In this document: positions 43,261 through 49,577 of the stretch, in pieces
Layout: each line of letters begins with the position of its first letter
Position numbering within the stretch: position 1 is the stretch's first letter
DNA from: Planctomycetota bacterium
GTDB lineage: Bacteria > Planctomycetota > Phycisphaerae > Tepidisphaerales > Tepidisphaeraceae
NCBI GenBank assembly: GCA_026693085.1
Contig: JAPLNB010000262.1
Location: forward strand, 1-64,000
DNA: 64,000 nt
Reading direction: 5' to 3'
Notes under the pieces: model-generated
Told to the model about the DNA's origin: nothing
The model's database searches: none
The model's input: only the letters and a program-made list of their open reading frames with translations
Made by a program: the position numbers and the translations under genes

Positions 43261-43812
43261 CTAAATCGCCGTTACCGTGATCTGCCCTGTGAACGGCTCG
43301 ATGTCGATCCGGAGCTTGAACTGGCCTGCCTGGATGACAATGGACCCGCTCGTCAGCGCCTGGCTGCCCGCACCGGTGTACACCACCGGCGTGCCGATCT
43401 CGTCGAACCCGAATGCCTGGTACGTGGTGGCCGACTGGCCCTTGAAATCGGCGGAAACGAGTGTGATGCCCTGCATGCCCGACGAACCGCCGGTGCCGAA
43501 CATCACTGTGTACGGAGTCCTATTCACCGGATGCGAGACGACGGTCAGGTCTGAGGAGCGGACCAGCGAGTACTGGCTGGGCGTTGGCGTGAGCTGGAAC
43601 ATCACATACAGGTTGCTCTGCTGGGTAATGGCCAAGTTCTGGGCGTAGATCAGATCCGCCATCATGACGCGGGCCGCGGCCTCGCTCGTGCGGTCGTCGC
43701 GAGTCCCGAGCTGGGGAACAACGATCGCACCGGCAATCCCGATGATCACCACGACGACCAGTATTTCGACCAGCGTGAACCCGGGATGCCGAATCAGATG
43801 TCGCTTGCGCAT
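43261..43812 (-). CDS. Prepilin-like protein (GspH type)
   Basis: This 183-aa protein has a short leader MRKRHLIRHPG, prepilin-peptidase site G/FTLVE with Glu+5, and a hydrophobic helix (ILVVVVIIGIAGAIVVPQL). GGAG precedes the ATG. The globular part has AAARVMMADLIYAQNLAITQQ, the GspH/FimT signature for minor pseudopilins. It would enter the pilus tip or initiate assembly. The gene is 5 nt upstream of pilM on the same strand. Confidence 0.88.
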   Translation of the reverse strand: MRKRHLIRHPGFTLVEILVVVVIIGIAGAIVVPQLGTRDDRTSEAAARVMMADLIYAQNLAITQQSNLYVMFQLTPTPSQYSLVRSSDLTVVSHPVNRTPYTVMFGTGGSSGMQGITLVSADFKGQSATTYQAFGFDEIGTPVVYTGAGSQALTSGSIVIQAGQFKLRIDIEPFTGQITVTAI

Positions 43813-43904
43813 GTCTTGCTCCGACTGGAGACAACGCCTACGACGACGCCGCCTGGCTTAGGCTGCGGCGGACACGTTCCAACGCCTCGACCAGCCGCAG
43901 CCGG

Positions 43905-44147
43905 TCACTGCTGTTTCTCATCGGGCTTTGCGACCTGCACCTGAAGCTTGCCGGAGTTCAAAATCTCCACGAGCTTGTCCACCTTGCCATTCAGGCTTTT
44001 GAGCTCGTTGATCAGCTCGTTTCGTTGCGAGCCGGAATCCGGGATCTGCGCCCAGGCCGGCGTTACCGGACCGGACCCGGTCCATTGGCTCAGGAGGATC
44101 AGTCCCTGGAGAACCACGATAATCGCCAAAAGTCGTGATGATTTCAT
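43905..44147 (-). CDS. Small exported coiled-coil protein of the pilus locus
   Basis: This 80-aa protein has N-terminus MKSSRLLAIIVVLQGLILLS (membrane anchor or signal peptide with a likely AWA cleavage), then a short heptad-like helix NELINELKSLNGKVDKLVEI, and ends KPDEKQQ. AAGGTG precedes the ATG. It lies between the PilX-like and GspH-like genes, 21 nt after the former, so it is probably co-transcribed. I recognise no family. It could be a small stabiliser of the alignment complex, but that is a guess. Confidence 0.6.
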   Translation of the reverse strand: MKSSRLLAIIVVLQGLILLSQWTGSGPVTPAWAQIPDSGSQRNELINELKSLNGKVDKLVEILNSGKLQVQVAKPDEKQQ

Positions 44148-44168
44148 CGGTGCACACCTTTTGTCATG

Positions 44169-45347
44169 CTACTTCCACGAAAGAACCGTGACGCTGCGTA
44201 CGTTGCTTGTATCAAGGTCTGGCAAGATCAACTTCGATGCACTGACCTTGGTGATATCGATCGTGACCGCGCCCGAGTAGGCCGCAATCGCGCCGTTGTC
44301 GCCGAACAGCACGGCGCCGTTGAACGTGAGGCTGGTGCCGGTGCCCGTGCCGAAGTCCGGCTTTATGGTTTTCCCTATGAAAGTGGCGCCGGCTATCTTC
44401 ATCGACTTGCCGGGCCTGGTCCTGAACTCACCGAGCACAATCAACGCCGGGTATCCATCCTGCGCCGTAATCTCGATGTTCGTGCCATTGAGAATCACAT
44501 TGCCGGTCACGATGAGGGTGCCGTTGAGTTTGAGATTGTCGTTGAGGGTAAGGGTATTGTTGTAGTAGTAGACGCCAGCGGGGTTCGCGGGGGTGGTGGT
44601 GGGTCCAAGCTGATCCATGACCCCGCCGCCGATGGCGAAACTCGGGGCAGCGGACAACGTGGCCCGCGGATAGAGATGGCCATCGGTGTACACATAGTTC
44701 TGGTACATCTGGATCGACGCGGTCGTGGGCGCGGCCGCGGGATCGGTCGAAGCGATCGAGGCGGTGTTGCTTATGGCGCCCCTGTTGTCGAAGCTGCTTG
44801 CATACGCCGTGCCGTTGATGCTACTGAAGGGCATGAGCGTGAGCTGGCCGTTTGTCGCGACATTCCCGATGATGGAAACAAAGCTGGCGATACTCAGCGG
44901 CTTGACGCACGACACCGCGCGGTTGATCTTGAGGCCCGGCTGTACTCGCACCCTGGCCGTGGCCGTGTGCGTCACGCCCGAGCCTGACGAACCGCCCGTC
45001 TTGCCGCTCGACGTGATCACGTACTCGTTCGTCTTGGCAAGGTCCTTCGCAACCGTCACATCGATCGTCCCCGTGACCGTGCCGCCCAACGAGATGTTCG
45101 TACCCCCGGGCCAGTAGCCGTTCTGCAGCGACGGCGCGTTCCAGGGGTTCAGCAGGTAGTGCGTCGCCAGGTTCACCCCCGATTCCGCCAGCGTATCTGC
45201 CCGGGCGGCCAGCGCAGCGTTGCTGCTCACCTGCACTTGAAGCGACGTTTCGGCCAGCAGCGCAAACCCCAGCACCGCCGCCACGCCGACGATGACCATC
45301 ACCTGCAGCAGCGCAAAACCAGGTTGTTGCATCCAAGCGCGTTGCAT
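44169..45347 (-). CDS. PilX-like minor pilin with large C-terminal domain
   Basis: This 392-aa protein starts MQRAWMQQPGFALLQVMVIVG behind GAGGAC. The G/FALLQVMV site is like PilX-type prepilins, with Q replacing the usual Glu+5. A helix with LAARADTLAESGVNLATHYLL follows, the pattern of PilX N-termini. The remaining 250 residues are beta-rich with repeated hydrophobic and Asn/Gly turns (LNDNLKLNGTLIVTGNVILN), resembling a small beta-helix or polymer-like cell-surface fold. It is probably a tip-located minor pilin carrying a surface domain. The stop is 21 nt upstream of the small exported gene. Confidence 0.8.
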   Translation of the reverse strand: MQRAWMQQPGFALLQVMVIVGVAAVLGFALLAETSLQVQVSSNAALAARADTLAESGVNLATHYLLNPWNAPSLQNGYWPGGTNISLGGTVTGTIDVTVAKDLAKTNEYVITSSGKTGGSSGSGVTHTATARVRVQPGLKINRAVSCVKPLSIASFVSIIGNVATNGQLTLMPFSSINGTAYASSFDNRGAISNTASIASTDPAAAPTTASIQMYQNYVYTDGHLYPRATLSAAPSFAIGGGVMDQLGPTTTPANPAGVYYYNNTLTLNDNLKLNGTLIVTGNVILNGTNIEITAQDGYPALIVLGEFRTRPGKSMKIAGATFIGKTIKPDFGTGTGTSLTFNGAVLFGDNGAIAAYSGAVTIDITKVSASKLILPDLDTSNVRSVTVLSWK

Positions 45348-45354
45348 GGCGTCC

Positions 45355-46017
45355 TCATGATGGCTGATCGCTAGGCGATCGCAGGCCAACCGCGCGGTAC
45401 TCGCAGCGGTTCCGGCTGCCGGCGCGGACCTCGAGCACGTACTCCAGGCTCGGCCGCATCGTCGCGTCACTCACATTACACGCCGCCGGCACGAACCGAA
45501 CCACGTTGCGCAGCACAACCTTTGCCGACTCAGGCACGTTGCTCCTGGCCTTGAACTCGGCAACACGGTTTTCGCTATTGATCCTAGGGAACGTCAGATT
45601 ATCCGTCGCATTGCTGGCCGTAGTGGGAACCTGGTACATCGTCAGAATACCGGTGGCCGCGACGTAATCCAGGAGCACGACCTCGCAGAGGTTCACCTCC
45701 CCGCTTCGGACATCGTCGTTCATCCAGAGAAAAGCGGCCGACCCGCTGCCGTCCGACTTGACCCCCGCCCATCCGAGATACCGTGCGTGCTTTATGATGT
45801 TTTCGATCCTCGCCGTGGACTGGTAGGACGAAACGCGTATCGGGGTGGCGTTGGGGTTCTGCCAGTATTTGGGCGCGCTGTTTTCCCACTCCTGCCCCAC
45901 GGCCATCGCCAGCGCCGCCAGCGCCCCCAGCGTCATCGAGCTGATCACGATCCCCAGCAACAGCTCGGTGAGCGTGAAGCCGCGGCGGCAACGGAGCTGA
46001 GTGGCAGAAGGCGTCAT
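45355..46017 (-). CDS. PilW/GspJ-like minor pilin
   Basis: This 220-aa prepilin has leader MTPSATQLRCRRG, cleavage G/FTLTELLLG with Glu+5, and helix IVISSMTLGALAALAMAVG. Its ATG overlaps the stop of the upstream gene (ATGA at 46014-46017), implying translational coupling. Downstream STARIENIIKHARYLGW is reminiscent of GspJ/PilW proteins. It is probably part of the minor-pilin tip complex with the PilV-like and PilX-like proteins encoded on either side. Confidence 0.85.
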   Translation of the reverse strand: MTPSATQLRCRRGFTLTELLLGIVISSMTLGALAALAMAVGQEWENSAPKYWQNPNATPIRVSSYQSTARIENIIKHARYLGWAGVKSDGSGSAAFLWMNDDVRSGEVNLCEVVLLDYVAATGILTMYQVPTTASNATDNLTFPRINSENRVAEFKARSNVPESAKVVLRNVVRFVPAACNVSDATMRPSLEYVLEVRAGSRNRCEYRAVGLRSPSDQPS

Positions 46018-46562
46018 GAGTTGGTGTTTCTCTTGAGCGGCACACGTGTGAGCAGTTGCGACAATCGCACGCTGGGGCCATTGGATGGGTTGACCGTGAC
46101 GGTGACCATCGCATAGTCGCCGGAAACAACGGCCGACCCCGCCGGGCTGGAGCGGTACTCGACGGCGACCGTCCGGGAATACGTGGCGCCTGCGGGCAGG
46201 TTGACCGCGGTCCCGTTCAACATCGTCATGCTTGCCGAGACGTCGACATATCCATTGTAGTTGCCCACATTGCTGTACTGCGACCGGCTGGTCTGGCCGG
46301 CACTTGGACCCCAGCTCGTGGTGCCGTCGGGGTTCATCAGCGGCTTGGCAGCGATCTCTTCGATCAGTTGCCTGGCCAGCGCCAGGGCCGCGGAGTTGGT
46401 GTCGGCGGCAGCGGTTTGTTGACGCGAAGCCATGATCGGTCCCACAATCGCGACGGCGGCGACCGCGAGAATGACAGAGGCAATGAGGCTTTCGGCCAGG
46501 GTGAAGGCTGGCGCGGCAGCGTGCTTGCGGGCCGGATCAGTATTCGATGTAGCGAATCCCAT
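46014..46562 (-). CDS. PilV/GspI-like minor pilin
   Basis: I start this at MGFATSNTDPARKHAAAPAF (46562), giving 182 aa and a leader of about 19 residues. A longer in-frame start at 46676 lies inside the upstream gene. The processing site reads PA/FTLAESLIA, with Ala and not Gly at -1, while Glu+5 is kept. The helix ASVILAVAAVAIVGPIM follows. ALALARQLIEEIAAKPL matches the helix after the membrane segment in PilV/GspI. The gene overlaps the upstream prepilin gene by 26 nt and the downstream one by 4 nt. Confidence 0.8.
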   Translation of the reverse strand: MGFATSNTDPARKHAAAPAFTLAESLIASVILAVAAVAIVGPIMASRQQTAAADTNSAALALARQLIEEIAAKPLMNPDGTTSWGPSAGQTSRSQYSNVGNYNGYVDVSASMTMLNGTAVNLPAGATYSRTVAVEYRSSPAGSAVVSGDYAMVTVTVNPSNGPSVRLSQLLTRVPLKRNTNS

Positions 46563-47091
46563 CGGCGTCCACTCCGGGTTGATTCGGCATGATTTCCATA
46601 GTCTGCGGCTTGAGGATCCAGCCCGTTGACCCGTCCGGCATGCCCGCGGGGGGCATGGACTGGCCGTTGGAGACAACCATGATTGTGTCGAGGCCGTTGA
46701 GGGGGTTTCTTGGCATCTTGCTCAGATAGGGCCCGAGCCGGTACTTCGCTGACGCTGTTCCCACGTTGCCCGGTTCGTCGCTGACGCCGGTCATCTGCCG
46801 GAGGAACTCGGCCGAAGTGGGCGTTCCGTTGCGGTTGCCGGGCGGATAGCCGGGCGGGACATCCCGATGCTGCGCCTTGAAAACGACAATCTGCGTGCGC
46901 AGATATCGCAGCTCGTCCTTGAGCGTGTTCTCGCGGGCGATGTGGGAAGCGTCGGTGAATGTCGGCAGGACGACTGCGCCCAGGATGCCCAGGATCACGA
47001 CGACAATCAGTATTTCAACCAGGGTGAAGGCGTTCCGTAGCCCGGGCGGATTGCCGTCGGCGTCCCTCGACCTGGTGTGTTCGCTCCACAT
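46537..47091 (-). CDS. Prepilin-like protein (GspG type)
   Basis: This protein has NA/FTLVEILIVVVILGILGAVV, a class III prepilin segment with Ala at -1 and Glu+5, then ARENTLKDELRYLRTQIVVFK as in pseudopilin GspG. I choose ATG 47091 (184 aa, 21-residue leader). A farther ATG at 47220 overlaps the major pilin stop as ATGA but would give an improbable 64-residue leader. The C-terminus PRNPLNGLDTIMVV and YIEY parallels the upstream major pilin, so the two are related. Confidence 0.82.
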   Translation of the reverse strand: MWSEHTRSRDADGNPPGLRNAFTLVEILIVVVILGILGAVVLPTFTDASHIARENTLKDELRYLRTQIVVFKAQHRDVPPGYPPGNRNGTPTSAEFLRQMTGVSDEPGNVGTASAKYRLGPYLSKMPRNPLNGLDTIMVVSNGQSMPPAGMPDGSTGWILKPQTMEIMPNQPGVDADGIRYIEY

Positions 47092-47216
47092 ACGTCTGTC
47101 TGCCTTCGGCCCGGCGAGCGGTTTTACGTCATCGCTGTGACCTGGCATAGGTGCTGCGCCAAGGCCACGAAACCGGGCGGCGGTTGACGATTCCGCCGCC
47201 CGGAAGATATCAGCAC

Positions 47217-47669
47217 TCATTCGATGTAGATTTTGGTCCCGAGGTCGTCAGAGGTGCCCCAGATGCGGCCGGTGCCGGTGACGCCGTCGCCGTAGTCATA
47301 GACGAACCCAGAACCCGCGGCGACGTCACTCACGCCGTCGCTGCCCTGGACGACTACGCCGAAGTTGTTCAGCGGGTTCTTCGGCGCGGCCTGCATGTAC
47401 GGCCCGAAGGTCTTGCCGCCGTACGGGGTGGTTCCGGTGAACGCGGTCCAGTCGGTGATCAGGTCCGGCAGCACTTCGCCATGCTGCAACCTGAAGAGCT
47501 GGATCTGGCTGCGCAGCGTCTGAAGCTGGCTGACCAGACTGCTCTTGCGGGCGTCCTGGCTGGCGTTCGTGAACTGCGGGATCACGATCGCGGCCAAGAT
47601 GCCTAGAATAATGACGACGATCAGAATTTCGACGAGCGTAAAGCCACTCTTGCTTTTGCGCATAAACAT
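47217..47669 (-). CDS. Major pilin / pseudopilin (GspG type)
   Basis: This 150-aa protein starts MFMRKSKSGFTLVEILIVVI behind AGGAGG, giving a short basic leader and canonical G/FTLVE processing. The helix continues ILGILAAIVIPQFTNASQDARKSSLVSQLQTLRSQIQLFR. The PKNPLNNFGVVV motif is shared with the next gene. Canonical leader, strongest ribosome site and first position in the operon suggest it is the main subunit. Longer in-frame starts up to 47894 lack ribosome sites and are rejected. It heads the co-directional locus that runs to 29699. Confidence 0.9.
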   Translation of the reverse strand: MFMRKSKSGFTLVEILIVVIILGILAAIVIPQFTNASQDARKSSLVSQLQTLRSQIQLFRLQHGEVLPDLITDWTAFTGTTPYGGKTFGPYMQAAPKNPLNNFGVVVQGSDGVSDVAAGSGFVYDYGDGVTGTGRIWGTSDDLGTKIYIE

Positions 47670-48615
47670 GTTCGATGCCTCCTGTGAAGTTTCTAACGTT
47701 GTTTCAAAGCCCGGAGCGTCCCGCACCATACGGGAAGATCGGGCAATTGACTTTTTCATTCGTTGCCGTTTTTCACTTGTGCCCATCGGCGGCTCAGGTC
47801 CGGCCGGCACAATGGCGGTCTGCGCGATCCAGTCGCGGCCACCTGTCCGTTTGTCCATCGGCCCGATCCGCTTCTTCCGCGGCCCTGCATACATCGCGGC
47901 CTGGAAGATGCACTCGCGACCCTCCTTTCAACCGTTCCATGCTCGTGCTGCGGGCATCCTGCCAACTCACAGCCGCCGCCGGAACTTCAACCCTCGCCTG
48001 CGGCCCGTCGCCGATCATCCCCTCTGGCCTGCCTCTTCGGCACCCGCCAGTTTCAGATCGGCTCCGACCGCCGCTCTTCCCGGCCGTAGACACCAGCCGG
48101 CAAGCGCCAAGGCATCTACACAAGCCTCGGCTTTCCCCCTCATCGGCGAGGGGGAGACCTGACTTGACCGCAAACTACCGTTGGAATTGCCGCAAATGGC
48201 AGAGCATCGCTTGCCCTGATAATCGGCGGCCGCACGGTGCGCACGCGGCCGGATCCCCCGACAAGCTCATGACCGATAAGACCTGACGACCAACACATGG
48301 AATGCGAACAGGATTCGCTTCTCCACGTGCGTCCTTTCGGCGGCACCCTCGATCTGCAGGTGGCACGCGTAACCGCGGGCCAGCCCCAAACCGGATGCTT
48401 TGCGCATCACCGCGCAGCAGCGTAAGACAAATCATGGCTGCCTGCGATGAGCCGGACCTCTTATCGGCCCGGCGCCGCCTCGCGGCGGCTTAGCCCTTGT
48501 CGGGGACCCGTAAGTCAGCCGGCTCGTATCTTTCAGCCGCATCCTGCAACTGAAATCGAGCCGACAAGTGCGATTTACGATTGATTCCCCCAGCAGTCAA
48601 ACCTCGCCAACTTTA
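47670..48615 (-). other. 946-nt gap between nadC and the pilus operon, with predicted RNA structure
   Basis: No convincing gene is present. On the minus strand it contains GCCGCC-GCGA-GGCGGC (48489-48474), then CCGGGCC/GGTCCGG around GATAAGA (about 48472-48452), with GACAA/TTGTC able to close both. Further on is CGCAAAGC (48404-48397) inside GATGCGCAAAGCATCCGG, reminiscent of part of a c-di-GMP-I riboswitch, and then a CCCCCTC/GAGGGGG hairpin (about 48139-48158). These could belong to a long pilus-operon leader or to the nadC 3' region. AAAGGAGGG with GTG at 47913 opens only about 40 codons. Confidence 0.4.
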
Positions 48616-49515
48616 TCAGCTCTCCAGATCCAGTCCGATATCCAGCGCAGGCGCCGAATGCGTGATGGCGCCAACGGCGATGCGATCAACACCCGTCATC
48701 GCCACTGTCCGCACCGTCTTTAGAGTCACGCCGCCCGAGGCTTCCAGAAACGCCTTGCCGCGTTTGCCCGCCCTGTCTCGGATCTCGACCGCCGCCTGCA
48801 TGCTCGGACAATCCATGTTGTCCAATAGAATGAGGTCCACCCCGTCAACGTTGATCACCTGGCGGAACTGGTCCAGGGTATCCACCTCGACCTCGATCGG
48901 ACGCTGGGCATTCTCCGCCCGGCTGATGGCAACCCCCCGCGAAAGACACGCGCCCAGTTCCTTAGGCCCAATCCGGGTCATGTGATTGTCCTTGACCAGA
49001 AGCCCGTCATACAGGCCCATCCGGTGGTTGTGCCCCCCGCCGCAGCGCACCGCGTACTTGTCCAGCACCCGCAGCCCCGGAAGAGTCTTGCGCGTGTCCA
49101 GAATCCTCGCCGCGGTTCCCTCCACTCGCTTGACAAACCGGTTGGTCAGCGTCGCCACCCCCGACATGTGCTGCAGAAAGTTGAGGATCACCCGCTCCGC
49201 CGACAGCAGCGAACGCATCGGCCCGCGGATGCGCAGCAGCGGCATCGCCCGCGCGTCACTGTATCGTCCTTCAATGACATCCAGGTGAAATCCCGGGATC
49301 TGCTCCACTTGCAGCCGCTCGTCATACACCCGGCAGATCATCTGCACGATCGGCAGCCCGCAGACAATGCCCGCTTCCTTCTGCACCAGCGTCCCGGCAG
49401 CGAAGGCCTCTTCTGGAACCAGCAGCCGGCTGGTGACGTCATCCGTGCCAAGATCCTCGCCCTTGGCCAGCAAAATCAGATCGCGTATCTGTTCAAATGG
49501 CGGAAACGGTTCCAT
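48616..49515 (-). CDS. nadC: Nicotinate-nucleotide pyrophosphorylase (carboxylating)
   Basis: This 299-aa enzyme of de novo NAD synthesis converts quinolinate and PRPP to nicotinate mononucleotide, CO2 and PPi. Visible signatures are EDLGTDDVTSRLL at the N-terminus, QKEAGIVCGLP, ILNFLQHMSGVATLT, ARILDTRKTLPGLR and YAVRCGGGHNHRMGLYDGLLVKDNH (substrate and PRPP residues), then EVEVDTLDQF, LILLDNM, LEASGGV and VDRIAVGAITHSAPALDIGL. I start at MEPFPPFEQIRDLI (49515), where GGAG precedes the ATG; an open frame extends to 49602. It is monocistronic. Confidence 0.96.
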   Translation of the reverse strand: MEPFPPFEQIRDLILLAKGEDLGTDDVTSRLLVPEEAFAAGTLVQKEAGIVCGLPIVQMICRVYDERLQVEQIPGFHLDVIEGRYSDARAMPLLRIRGPMRSLLSAERVILNFLQHMSGVATLTNRFVKRVEGTAARILDTRKTLPGLRVLDKYAVRCGGGHNHRMGLYDGLLVKDNHMTRIGPKELGACLSRGVAISRAENAQRPIEVEVDTLDQFRQVINVDGVDLILLDNMDCPSMQAAVEIRDRAGKRGKAFLEASGGVTLKTVRTVAMTGVDRIAVGAITHSAPALDIGLDLES

Positions 49516-49577
49516 CACAGCTCCGTCACAAACTCCTGACCACTCCATCACGCATCCGATTCTATACCCGCATGCCG

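Noticed and set aside
47794-47913. A GTG start behind AAAGGAGGG on the minus strand, about 40 codons
   Set aside because: The ribosome site is excellent, but the peptide (VHLPGRDVCRAAEEADRADG..) shows no coding-like features and is in the untranslated region before the major pilin.
47675-48286. Plus-strand frames of 108-205 codons upstream of the pilin
   Set aside because: Pro/Ser/Arg-rich translations in conflicting frames, with no motifs or ribosome sites.
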